A stretch of DNA of 10,861 nucleotides from JANFXS01 sp022791155 (GTDB lineage Bacteria; Bacillota; Clostridia; Lachnospirales; Anaerotignaceae): the NCBI GenBank assembly GCA_949743895.1, contig CATJUX010000102.1, forward strand, positions 1 to 10,861, in the 5' to 3' direction. Position 1 is the stretch's first letter. Each line of letters opens with the position of its first letter. The notes below the pieces were generated by a model, which ran no database searches, was not told the origin of the DNA, and saw only the letters and a program-made list of their open reading frames with translations. Both the position numbers and the translations under genes were made by a program. Below are positions 1-6,593 of the stretch, piece after piece.

Positions 1-508
1 GAATGTCATCACCAGGGAATTCATATTCGCTAAGAAGTTCTCTAATTTCCATTTCAACGAGGTCAAGAAGTTCTTCATCATCAACCATGTCACATTTGTT
101 CATGAAAACAATGATGTAAGGAACACCAACCTGACGTGAAAGAAGAATGTGCTCTCTTGTCTGAGCCATTGGGCCGTCTGTTGCAGCAACAACGAGGATA
201 GCGCCGTCCATCTGGGCAGCTCCTGTGATCATGTTTTTAACATAGTCGGCATGGCCCGGGCAGTCAACGTGAGCATAGTGTCTGTTAGGAGTTTCATACT
301 CAACGTGAGCTGTAGAAATTGTAATTCCTCTTTCTCTTTCTTCTGGAGCCTTATCAATGTTGTCGAAAGCGACTTCTTCTCCAAGACCATATCTTGCATG
401 AAGTGTCTTTGTGATAGCCGCTGTTAATGTTGTTTTGCCATGGTCAACGTGACCAATTGTGCCAATGTTAACATGTGGTTTAGTTCTTTCAAATTTTGCC
501 TTTGCCAT
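1..508 (-). CDS. tuf: Elongation factor Tu, N-terminal part (cut by window edge)
   Basis: EF-Tu is the cytoplasmic GTPase that carries aminoacyl-tRNA to the ribosomal A site. The window holds the first 169 codons; the gene runs off the left edge, so most of domain 1 is present and domains 2 and 3 are not. The G1 motif GHVDHGKTT is at residues 19-27, the switch I stretch RERGITIS at about 58-65, the G3 motif DCPGH at 82-86 and the G4 motif NKCD at 137-140. The start is ATG at 508-506, preceded by AAGGAGG with a normal spacer. It is the last gene of the str operon order rpsL-rpsG-fusA-tuf but also has a promoter of its own in the 239-base gap upstream. Identification is secure; whether a second tuf copy exists elsewhere cannot be seen. 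Confidence 0.98.
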   Translation of the reverse strand, partial: MAKAKFERTKPHVNIGTIGHVDHGKTTLTAAITKTLHARYGLGEEVAFDNIDKAPEERERGITISTAHVEYETPNRHYAHVDCPGHADYVKNMITGAAQMDGAILVVAATDGPMAQTREHILLSRQVGVPYIIVFMNKCDMVDDEELLDLVEMEIRELLSEYEFPGDDI

Positions 509-559
509 TTTGAAAATCCTCCTTAATAAATATGTGAAATTCATTTTTCTGCCATATTC

Positions 560-582
560 GGTTTGTCTCTAAAAGACAAACC
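560..582 (-). other. Perfect stem-loop near the 5' end of the tuf leader
   Basis: GGTTTGTCT (560-568) and AGACAAACC (574-582) form a perfect 9-bp stem with a 5-base loop. It would begin about 5 bases after the start site predicted from the tuf promoter at 595-623. There is no U-run after it in the tuf direction, so it is not a terminator. A 5' stem-loop that protects the mRNA, or a processing site in read-through fusA-tuf transcripts, are both possible; this role is inferred. Confidence 0.5.
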
Positions 583-594
583 ATTCCAGACATA

Positions 595-623
595 ATTATA
601 TATAAAATTTTCCAATTTTGCAA
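595..623 (-). promoter_or_regulatory. Promoter for tuf
   Basis: Read on the minus strand, a -35 box TTGCAA (623-618) is followed by a 17-base spacer and a perfect -10 box TATAAT (600-595). Transcription would start near 588, giving a leader of about 80 bases to the tuf ATG at 508. An internal tuf promoter is known in other bacteria and would let EF-Tu be made in excess over EF-G and S7/S12. Confidence 0.7.
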
Positions 624-705
624 CTGTTTTTTATAAAAGCATATAAATACACTTACAAAAAACACAGCCAATATAGCAGAAAATTTGTTGAAAATTTCAA
701 TTTTT

Positions 706-736
706 CGCTTTTTATGTTTCAATTGACATAAGAGCG
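706..736 (-). other. Stem-loop just downstream of fusA
   Basis: On the minus strand, 11 bases after the fusA stop codon, CGCT/AGCG and TTATGT/ACATAA pair around a small internal loop and an 8-base apical loop. It is followed by an A-run rather than a U-run, so it does not look like an intrinsic terminator. It may mark the 3' end of the upstream mRNA after processing. The rest of the 509-747 gap holds only the tuf promoter and leader. Confidence 0.35.
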
Positions 737-747
737 ATTAAATATAA

Positions 748-2838
748 TTATTCACCGCTTTTTCTTCCAGCGAGAACTTTTTCCTGAATATTTTTCGGAC
801 ATGGTTCATAGTGATCAACTTCCATAACATAGTTGCCACGTCCCTGTGTTCTTGAACGCAAATCTGTTGAATAACCAAACATCTCTGCAAGTGGAACAAA
901 AGAGTGAATAACTTTAACATTGTTTCTGTCATCCATTCCTTCAATGCGTCCACGGCGTGAGTTAATATCTCCAATAACGTCACCCATATATTGTTCAGGA
1001 ACAGTCACTGTAACTTTCATAATAGGTTCCAAAAGAACAGCATCGCCCTTTCTCATGGCATCCTTGAAGGCCATAGAACCAGCAATCTGATAGGCCATTT
1101 CAGATGAGTCAACATCGTGATAGCTTCCATCATAAACTTCAGCTTTTACACCAAGAACTGGATAACCGCCCAAAATGCCACTGTTCATAGCTTCTTGAAT
1201 TCCTTTGTCAATTGCCGGAATATATTCTTTTGGAATGGCACCTCCAACAACGCTGTTCACAAATTCATAATTGTGCTCAGCATCTGTTCCCATTGGATAA
1301 AATTTAACTTTGCAATGACCATATTGTCCACGGCCGCCTGACTGACGCACAAACTTTCCTTCAACGTCAACAGCCTTGCGGAATGTCTCTCTATATGCAA
1401 CCTGAGGAGCTCCTACGTTAGCCTCAACCTTAAATTCTCTAAGCAGACGGTCAACAATAATTTCAAGATGAAGTTCACCCATACCGGAAATTATTGTGTC
1501 GCCAGTTTCCTGATCGGTGTGTGTTTTGAATGTAGGATCTTCCTCTGCAAGTTTTGAAAGCGCAATGCCCATTTTGTCTCTGCCTGCTTTGGTTTTTGGT
1601 TCAATTGCAACAGAGATAACAGGTTCTGGGAACACCATTGATTCAAGAACAACTTCGTGACTCTCGTCACAAATTGTGTCGCCAGTTGTTGTGAGCTTAA
1701 ATCCAACAGCCGCCGCAATATCTCCTGCATAAACCTTGTCTATTTCTTCTCTGTGGTTTGCATGCATCTGAAGTATACGCCCAAAACGCTCCTTCTTGCC
1801 TTTAACAGAGTTATAAACATATGAACCTGCTTCACATGTTCCTGAATAAACACGGAAAAATGCTAATTTTCCAACAAACGGATCGTTCATAATTTTAAAT
1901 GCAAGTGCTGCAAAAGGCTCTGTGTCAGAAGAATGTCTTTCAACTTCTTCACCTGTTGCCGGATCAAAACCTTTGATGGCTGGAATGTCAGTTGGTGCTG
2001 GCATGTAATCAATTACACCATCAAGAAGTTTTTGAACACCTTTGTTTCTATATGCCGAACCGCAGAACACAGGAACAAGCTGACAAGCAATGCAAGCTTT
2101 TCTTAAAGCTGTTTTAAGCTCATCTACCGAAATTTCAGCGCTTTCAAAGAATTTCTCCATTAAAGCTTCATCTGTTTCTGCAATGCGTTCAACCATTTCT
2201 TCTCTCATTTCCTGAGCTTTATCCTGAAGATCTTCAGGAATGTCAACAACGGAAATGTCTTTTCCCAAATCATCATTATAGATGTATGCCTTCATCTCCA
2301 TGAGATCCACAATTCCTTTGAAGAATGCCTCGGCCCCAATTGGAAGTGTCACAGGCACAGGCACACAGCCTAATCTGTCTTTCATCATGTCAACAACATT
2401 ATAAAAGTCAGCTCCCATAATGTCCATTTTATTGACAAATGCCATTCTTGGAACATTGTAGTTATCAGCCTGATGCCAAACTGTTTCACTTTGTGGTTCA
2501 ACTCCACCTTTGGCGCAAAAAACGCACACAGCGCCATCAAGAACGCGCAGAGAACGCTCAACTTCAACAGTGAAGTCAACGTGTCCTGGTGTATCAATAA
2601 TATTTATTCTGTTACCTTCCCACTGAGCAGTTGTGGCAGCAGATGTAATTGTGATACCTCTTTCCTGCTCCTGCTCCATCCAGTCCATAGTGGCCGTTCC
2701 CTCATGTGTGTCACCAATTTTATAGTTACGGCCTGTATAATAAAGGATGCGCTCTGTGAGGGTAGTTTTGCCGGCATCAATATGAGCCATAATACCAATA
2801 TTTCTGGTTTTTTCAAGTGGAAACGCTCTGTTAGCCAA
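748..2838 (-). CDS. fusA: Elongation factor G
   Basis: EF-G is the ribosomal translocase, which hydrolyses GTP to move tRNAs and mRNA after peptide-bond formation and, with RRF, recycles ribosomes. The protein has 696 residues, the usual length. The GTPase domain shows AHIDAGKTT at 18-26, RGITITSAAT around 60-69, DTPGH at 82-86 and NKMD at 136-139. Domains II to V follow, with the domain IV stretch RQSGGRGQYGHCKV and the C-terminal domain V stretch ending in YEPCPKNIQEKVLAGRKSGE. The start codon is TTG at 2838-2836: AGGAGG (2852-2847) sits 8 bases upstream, MANRAF matches the normal EF-G N-terminus, and no in-frame ATG precedes it. It lies third in the str operon, about 130 bases after rpsG. 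The sequence looks like canonical EF-G1 rather than a ribosomal-protection paralogue such as TetM. Confidence 0.99.
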   Translation of the reverse strand: MANRAFPLEKTRNIGIMAHIDAGKTTLTERILYYTGRNYKIGDTHEGTATMDWMEQEQERGITITSAATTAQWEGNRINIIDTPGHVDFTVEVERSLRVLDGAVCVFCAKGGVEPQSETVWHQADNYNVPRMAFVNKMDIMGADFYNVVDMMKDRLGCVPVPVTLPIGAEAFFKGIVDLMEMKAYIYNDDLGKDISVVDIPEDLQDKAQEMREEMVERIAETDEALMEKFFESAEISVDELKTALRKACIACQLVPVFCGSAYRNKGVQKLLDGVIDYMPAPTDIPAIKGFDPATGEEVERHSSDTEPFAALAFKIMNDPFVGKLAFFRVYSGTCEAGSYVYNSVKGKKERFGRILQMHANHREEIDKVYAGDIAAAVGFKLTTTGDTICDESHEVVLESMVFPEPVISVAIEPKTKAGRDKMGIALSKLAEEDPTFKTHTDQETGDTIISGMGELHLEIIVDRLLREFKVEANVGAPQVAYRETFRKAVDVEGKFVRQSGGRGQYGHCKVKFYPMGTDAEHNYEFVNSVVGGAIPKEYIPAIDKGIQEAMNSGILGGYPVLGVKAEVYDGSYHDVDSSEMAYQIAGSMAFKDAMRKGDAVLLEPIMKVTVTVPEQYMGDVIGDINSRRGRIEGMDDRNNVKVIHSFVPLAEMFGYSTDLRSRTQGRGNYVMEVDHYEPCPKNIQEKVLAGRKSGE

Positions 2839-2844
2839 AAAATA

Positions 2845-2852
2845 CTCCTCCT
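2845..2852 (-). promoter_or_regulatory. Ribosome-binding site that fixes the TTG start of fusA
   Basis: On the minus strand AGGAGGAG lies 6 to 8 bases before the TTG at 2838. This nearly full complement to the 16S rRNA 3' end supports a TTG start for an essential, highly expressed gene. Confidence 0.85.
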
Positions 2853-2900
2853 AACGTCAGTAATTTAATCAAATTGCCATTCAAAATAGATAAATTTTAC

Positions 2901-2930
2901 GCCGCCTCCAAAAAAATGTTGGAGGCCGGC
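2901..2930 (-). other. GC-rich stem-loop between rpsG and fusA
   Basis: GCCG-CCTCCAA (2901-2911) pairs with TTGGAGG-CCGGC (2919-2930) around a 7-base loop, with one bulged C: an 11-bp stem in an otherwise AT-rich gap. In the direction of transcription (minus) it is followed by GUAAAAUUU, not a U-run, so complete termination is unlikely. Partial attenuation, mRNA processing or stabilisation of the rpsL-rpsG 3' end are the likely roles, all inferred. Confidence 0.55.
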
Positions 2931-2969
2931 AGAATTAAAACATGATTACCAAAATACAAATTTGGCCAA

Positions 2970-3440
2970 TCACCACTTATAGTGCGAGAAAGCCTTGTTA
3001 GCTTCGGCCATTTTATGAGTTTCGTCTTTCTTTTTGCAGGCACCGCCAGTGTTGTTAAGAGCATCCATAAGCTCCCCTGCAAGACGATCAACCATTGTTT
3101 TCTCGCCACGTTTTCTTGCATAAACTGTTAACCAGCGAAGACCAAGTGTTCTTCTTCTTTCCGGCCTAATCTCCATTGGAACTTGATATGTTGCGCCGCC
3201 AACTCTGCGAGCTTTAACTTCAAGCACAGGCATTATATTGTTCATGGCTTCTTCAAAAGCCTCAATTGGATCTTTGCCTGTTTTTTCAGAAACTTTGTCA
3301 AACGCACCATAAACAATCTTCTGGGCTATTCCCTTTTTCCCGTCAAGCATAACGCTGTTAATAAGTTTTGTTACGTTTTTGCTTTTATATAATGGATCTG
3401 GCAATACTTCTCTTTTTGCTACATGACCTTTTCTTGGCAC
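2970..3440 (-). CDS. rpsG: 30S ribosomal protein S7
   Basis: S7 is a primary binding protein that nucleates assembly of the 30S head and contacts the mRNA exit channel. The protein has 156 residues, the normal bacterial length. Family signatures are the N-terminal MPRKGHV, the segment DPLYKSKNVTKLINSVMLDG at 15-34, KARRVGGATYQVPMEIRPER at about 76-95, and the C-terminal HKMAEANKAFSHYKW. The start is GTG (3440-3438), preceded on the minus strand by AAGGAGGG with a 7-base spacer. It is the second gene of the str operon. The 126-base gap to rpsL is unusually structured; in E. coli S7 represses the operon by binding the rpsL-rpsG gap, so the context invites the same idea here. Confidence 0.98.
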   Translation of the reverse strand: MPRKGHVAKREVLPDPLYKSKNVTKLINSVMLDGKKGIAQKIVYGAFDKVSEKTGKDPIEAFEEAMNNIMPVLEVKARRVGGATYQVPMEIRPERRRTLGLRWLTVYARKRGEKTMVDRLAGELMDALNNTGGACKKKDETHKMAEANKAFSHYKW

Positions 3441-3474
3441 GATTCTTCCCTCCTTAATAAAAGTTAATTCACAG

Positions 3475-3558
3475 GTACTCGTGTATTTTAAGTTACACGT
3501 ACATGCCTCACACTTATATCAATACGCTTCAGCAGACTGTATATCGTTTGTAAGGCAT
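3475..3558 (-). promoter_or_regulatory. Structured rpsL-rpsG intercistronic RNA, candidate S7 autoregulatory site
   Basis: Two helices are visible in the minus-strand RNA. The larger pairs AUGCCUUAC (3558-3550) with GUGAGGCAU (3511-3503), 9 bp with one G-U pair, and encloses a 38-base stretch with short further pairings. Immediately after it, CGUGUA (3499-3494) pairs with UACACG (3485-3480), and GUA/UAC extends that stem across a 2-base bulge. The structure ends about 35 bases before the rpsG start. In E. coli S7 binds a structure at the equivalent place; whether this one does so is inference. Confidence 0.4.
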
Positions 3559-3566
3559 AACTAAAA

Positions 3567-3983
3567 TTATTTCTTTTTAGGACGCTTTGCGCCATATTTG
3601 GAACGCGCCTGCATTCTGTTGGCAACGCCAGCTGTGTCCAATGTTCCACGAATGATGTGGTAACGAACACCAGGCAAGTCTTTAACCCTTCCGCCACGGA
3701 TAAGGACAACGCTGTGCTCCTGAAGATTGTGGCCTTCTCCTGGAATATATGCTGTGACTTCAATTCCGTTTGTAAGTCTTACCCTCGCAATCTTTCTGAG
3801 AGCTGAGTTTGGCTTTTTAGGTGTCGCTGTCTTAACTGCAGTGCAAACACCTCTTCTTTGTGGTGAAGAAATGTCTGTAGACTTCTTCTTAAGAGAATTA
3901 AGGCCTTTTTGCAAAGCTGGAGCCGTGCTTTTCTTTTCTACAGTCTGTCTTCCTTTTCTTACTAACTGGTTAAATGTTGGCAT
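3567..3983 (-). CDS. rpsL: 30S ribosomal protein S12
   Basis: S12 sits at the 30S decoding centre and tunes accuracy. The protein has 138 residues, the usual Firmicutes length; relative to the E. coli protein it has about 13 extra residues before SPQRRGVCT. The decoding loops are TPKKPNSALRK at 54-64 and GGRVKDLPGVRYH at 97-109. The lysines whose substitution causes streptomycin resistance (E. coli K43 and K88) align with K56 and K101 and are wild type, so no such resistance mutation is present. D102 aligns with the aspartate that RimO methylthiolates in other bacteria. The start is ATG, preceded by GAGGAGGTG. It is the first gene of the operon, 98 bases behind the promoter-proximal leader; no L7Ae-like ybxF gene precedes it. 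Confidence 0.98.
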   Translation of the reverse strand: MPTFNQLVRKGRQTVEKKSTAPALQKGLNSLKKKSTDISSPQRRGVCTAVKTATPKKPNSALRKIARVRLTNGIEVTAYIPGEGHNLQEHSVVLIRGGRVKDLPGVRYHIIRGTLDTAGVANRMQARSKYGAKRPKKK

Positions 3984-4023
3984 CTGATATGCACCTCCTC
4001 ACAAAATCAATACTTTCTGCCTG

Positions 4024-4080
4024 AGCGTTTCAACGCTTCAATCCATGTCAAAAGGCATATTAAAATGCCCTTAAAGGACA
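4024..4080 (-). promoter_or_regulatory. str operon leader with two stem-loops
   Basis: The roughly 97-base leader of rpsL contains two hairpins on the minus strand. The first, right at the predicted 5' end, pairs AAGGGCAU (4072-4065) with AUGCCUUU (4058-4051) and is closed by UGUC/GACA (4080-4077 and 4049-4046). The second pairs AGCGU with ACGCU around a UGAA tetraloop (4037-4024). Neither has a terminal U-run suited to termination before rpsL. Roles in mRNA stability or in feedback control by a ribosomal protein are possible but not shown. Confidence 0.4.
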
Positions 4081-4087
4081 CCGTAAG

Positions 4088-4116
4088 ATTTTAACATCTA
4101 CGCGTGGAAAAGTCAA
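4088..4116 (-). promoter_or_regulatory. Promoter of the str operon
   Basis: On the minus strand, TTGACT (4116-4111) and TAAAAT (4093-4088) are separated by exactly 17 bases. The predicted start site is near 4081 and the rpsL ATG is at 3983. The two boxes are close to the sigma-A consensus, as expected for a strongly expressed operon. Bases 4117-4260, between this promoter and the divergent one, are AT-rich and show nothing else. Confidence 0.8.
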
Positions 4117-4260
4117 GCAAAATTAAAAAATTAAGAGATGTTTATTCCAAAAATATCTATTCCCAAATACCAAATTTTTTAATCTTGAAAATTTAATTAC
4201 TTTTTTCTTGTTTATCCATTATGTTCTGTCCAAAAATAATTATTTTTTTTAATTTTTGTG

Positions 4261-4288
4261 TTGTAAAAATTTTTAAAGATGATATAAT
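4261..4288 (+). promoter_or_regulatory. Promoter of the secreted esterase gene
   Basis: TTGTAA (4261-4266) and a perfect TATAAT (4283-4288) are separated by 16 bases, followed by the gene's ribosome-binding site at 4320-4324. The start site would be near 4295, giving a leader of about 38 bases. Confidence 0.6.
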
Positions 4289-4332
4289 TATGATTGGTAT
4301 AAGAATATTTTTATATTTTGGAGGTATTTATT

Positions 4333-5694
4333 ATGAAAAGAAAATTTATAAGCGCTTTATTGATCGCAGCAATGAGCATGAGCGTCTGCTCTGTAAGCAT
4401 ATTTGCTGATGATCAAATTGATCCAGCAACTGTGTCAGAAAATGACGGCGTTCTCACAAAAGACAGCTCAGTCGTTTCTGAAGGAAGCGAATATGAAGTT
4501 AAGAGCAGCAAAGTAAATTTCGCTGAAACTCCTGTTGCTCCTGAGGAAACTGCCGATCAAACAACAACAGCTCCTGAAGAAGCTGTTGACACAAGCAAAG
4601 AGCCAGAAACTGTAGCTCCTGCTGCCGAAGCCGTGACACTCACAGGACTTTCAGTTGAAGACAATGTTGGAACAAGCAGCATAACACCAGCTTTTGATCC
4701 AAACGTTACAAACTACACAATCACAGTTCAGAGCGACATATATGGTGTAAGAGTTGCTCCTTCAGCTCCTGAAGGCTCCACAATAACTGTAAATGGTGAA
4801 GCGCTTGAAGGTGAAAATGTTGTGGTTTCCCTTCCAAGCGGATATGAAGACTATGACAAAGAAGTTAAACAGAACATCGAAATTGTTGTTTCAAAAGGTG
4901 ACAGCACAGCTACATACACTGTTACAGTTGTAAGACCTGATGACAATGCAACATATGCTCTTTTTGAAGAAAAAGAATATGTTGATGAAGAAACAGGCGT
5001 TGTAATGCCTTATGAAATCTATGTTCCTTCCAACTATGATGCATCAAAGAAATATCCTGTTGTATTTGCACTTCATGGTTCAGGACAGCGTTCACAGTCT
5101 CTTGACATGGTTCTGAAAAGATACCAAATGGCTACAGTTTGGGCTAAAGACAGTGAAGCTGGAGTGAATGAATGCATCGTTCTTGCTCCTCAGTGCGCAA
5201 GCAAAGATGACAGTGATAACTGGACAACTTTAATGACCTATAGAGATGGAAGCCATGACAATGCTTTCGACATGACAGACTTTAGCATTGCAGCTTATAA
5301 CCTTCTTGAAAAAACAATTGGTGAATATTCAGTAGATACAGACAGAATCTATATGACAGGCCTTTCAGCTGGCGGTTTTGCAACATATTCAATCGCTGTT
5401 GAGCATCCTGAAACATTTGCCGCCCTCGTTCCTGTATGCGGCGGACTTAGACCAGAAGATGCTTCTAAACTTGAAGGAATCCCAATGTGGATTTTCCATG
5501 CTGCTGACGATCCAACAGTTAACCCAGATGAATATCTCTATCCAACTCTTAAAGCTCTTGATGATGCAGGAGTTGAATATAAATCAACAATATATCCAGC
5601 AGGAGAAGTATTCTCAACATCAGCTCACTTCTCATGGGATCCAGCTTATGCCAACAAAGAAATGAGAGATTGGGTATTTGCACAGTCTAAATAA
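4333..5694 (+). CDS. Secreted alpha/beta-hydrolase esterase with N-terminal cadherin-like domain
   Basis: The product is probably an exported carboxylic-ester hydrolase of the LpqC/PHB-depolymerase-like group; its substrate is unknown. Numbering from the ATG (453 residues): a Sec signal peptide spans 1-25 (basic MKRK, hydrophobic core, cleavage after SIFA); an acidic Pro/Thr/Glu-rich linker reaches about 100; a cadherin-like beta-sandwich (PF12733 type, with LTGLSVED and NVTNYTITV) covers about 102-201; the hydrolase occupies about 210-453. Catalytic elements are the oxyanion region ALHGSGQ, nucleophile S345 in GLSAGG, acid D393 in HAADDPTVN and H432 in SAHFSWDPAY. I chose ATG 4333 because GGAGG (4320-4324) lies 8 bases upstream; an in-frame TTG at 4318 overlaps that site. 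There is no sortase motif, lipobox or C-terminal anchor, so release or non-covalent retention is likely. It is transcribed alone, divergent from rpsL. Confidence 0.88.
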   Translation: MKRKFISALLIAAMSMSVCSVSIFADDQIDPATVSENDGVLTKDSSVVSEGSEYEVKSSKVNFAETPVAPEETADQTTTAPEEAVDTSKEPETVAPAAEAVTLTGLSVEDNVGTSSITPAFDPNVTNYTITVQSDIYGVRVAPSAPEGSTITVNGEALEGENVVVSLPSGYEDYDKEVKQNIEIVVSKGDSTATYTVTVVRPDDNATYALFEEKEYVDEETGVVMPYEIYVPSNYDASKKYPVVFALHGSGQRSQSLDMVLKRYQMATVWAKDSEAGVNECIVLAPQCASKDDSDNWTTLMTYRDGSHDNAFDMTDFSIAAYNLLEKTIGEYSVDTDRIYMTGLSAGGFATYSIAVEHPETFAALVPVCGGLRPEDASKLEGIPMWIFHAADDPTVNPDEYLYPTLKALDDAGVEYKSTIYPAGEVFSTSAHFSWDPAYANKEMRDWVFAQSK

Positions 5695-5720
5695 TATTAC
5701 TTCAAATTAAACAATATAAA

Positions 5721-5756
5721 ACAGGCAGTTTATTAGCTAAACTGTCTGTTTTTTTT
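5721..5756. terminator. Bidirectional intrinsic terminator
   Basis: ACAGGCAGTTTA (5721-5732) and TAAACTGTCTGT (5738-5749) form a 12-bp stem (one G-U) with a 5-base loop, followed by eight T on the plus strand. It terminates the esterase transcript 27 bases after its stop codon. Read in reverse, the hairpin is followed by TTTTATATTG, so it can also back up termination of the iclR transcript coming the other way. Confidence 0.9.
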
Positions 5757-5759
5757 AAC

Positions 5760-5790
5760 AAAAAAACGAATTATCAATTTGTGATAATCC
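5760..5790 (-). terminator. Terminator of the apbE-iclR transcript
   Basis: On the minus strand GGATTATCA (5790-5782) pairs with TGATAATTC (5776-5768), with one mismatch and a 5-base loop, followed by GTTTTTTTG. It lies 16 bases after the iclR stop codon. Confidence 0.75.
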
Positions 5791-5806
5791 GCAGTTATAT
5801 GTATTG

Positions 5807-6580
5807 CTATGGTCTTAAATTCATATCTGAATTCCTCAATAGAAGTTCTGTTTTCAACTTAATATTAGTCAATTCCCTTTTTATGATCTCAATCTTTTTT
5901 CCGTCATTTCGAAAACTTGGTATTGAAACACTAACAGAAACAACAGGCTTTCCATTTTTCATAATTGGAACTGCTATGCATTGTATTTGCTCAGAAAATT
6001 CCTCATTTTCATAGGCAAATCCCTCAACTTCAACACGTCGAAGCTGTTTGAACAATATGTCAATATCTGTAATTGAATATTTCGTGCAAGCTGGCATCTT
6101 CTCTTGAAACAGTGTTTTCAATTCCTCATATGACATTTTGCACATCAGGCACTTTCCCAAAGCTGTGCAGTTTGCTGAAACATGCTTCCCAACATATGTA
6201 ACCAGTCTTAGAGATTGCGGAGAATCCTTTTTTGCTATATACAGCACATTTGAGCCATCTAAAACTCCAAGACTGCATGTTTCATCACATATTTCAACAA
6301 GCTTCGACATTTCAGCGCTTATGTGTGTCAAAAGATTTTGATTGCTCACATATGTTGAACCAATGGCAAATGTGCTCACTCCAATTGAATATTTTAATGT
6401 TGCTGGATTGAACGAAATATAATGTCTGTCCTCCATTGTATGAACCATTGGAAATATGCTGCTTTTTGGTGCACCAATTGTTTGAGCTATCTCCGTGAGA
6501 CTGAACCCTTCTTCTCCCGAAGCAAGCATTTCGAGTATATCAAGAACTCTGTTTGTAGCACGATGTCCATTAAAGTTCAT
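5807..6580 (-). CDS. IclR-family transcriptional regulator
   Basis: The protein (257 residues, normal family length) should bind DNA as a dimer or tetramer and respond to a small metabolite that cannot be named from sequence. An N-terminal winged helix-turn-helix spans about 7-75; FSLTEIAQTIGAPKSSIF (26-43) is the recognition region. The C-terminal GAF-like IclR effector domain covers about 80-250, with the family's ligand-pocket stretch VSANCTALGKCLMC (134-147) and CIAVPIMKNGKPVVSVSVS (201-219). The start is ATG at 6580 with AAAGGAG 8 bases upstream. That ribosome-binding site overlaps the stop codon of apbE, 13 bases away, so the two genes are one transcript and probably translationally coupled. 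Regulators of this family often control their own unit or an adjacent gene; targets here are unknown. The effector pocket carries three cysteines (138, 144, 147), more than is typical, of uncertain meaning. Confidence 0.9.
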   Translation of the reverse strand: MNFNGHRATNRVLDILEMLASGEEGFSLTEIAQTIGAPKSSIFPMVHTMEDRHYISFNPATLKYSIGVSTFAIGSTYVSNQNLLTHISAEMSKLVEICDETCSLGVLDGSNVLYIAKKDSPQSLRLVTYVGKHVSANCTALGKCLMCKMSYEELKTLFQEKMPACTKYSITDIDILFKQLRRVEVEGFAYENEEFSEQIQCIAVPIMKNGKPVVSVSVSIPSFRNDGKKIEIIKRELTNIKLKTELLLRNSDMNLRP

Positions 6581-6593
6581 GTTTTTTTCTCCT

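Noticed and set aside
489..722. 77-codon minus-strand open frame overlapping the tuf start
   Set aside because: It covers the tuf promoter, leader hairpin and ribosome-binding site, runs out of frame into tuf, and is low-complexity AT-rich translation with no recognisable domain.
2901..2930. Intrinsic terminator between rpsG and fusA
   Set aside because: The stem is strong but there is no U-run on the transcribed strand, and termination here would cut off essential fusA.
3567..3983. Streptomycin-resistance allele of S12
   Set aside because: The lysines equivalent to E. coli K43 and K88 (K56 and K101 here) are both present; differences such as CTAVKTATPKK look like normal lineage variation.
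4318..4332. Upstream in-frame TTG start for the esterase
   Set aside because: It overlaps the GGAGG that serves the ATG at 4333, has no site of its own, and would add five residues before a well-formed signal peptide.
4221..4409. 62-codon plus-strand open frame over the esterase promoter
   Set aside because: It overlaps the promoter and the signal-peptide codons in another frame and has no ribosome-binding site.
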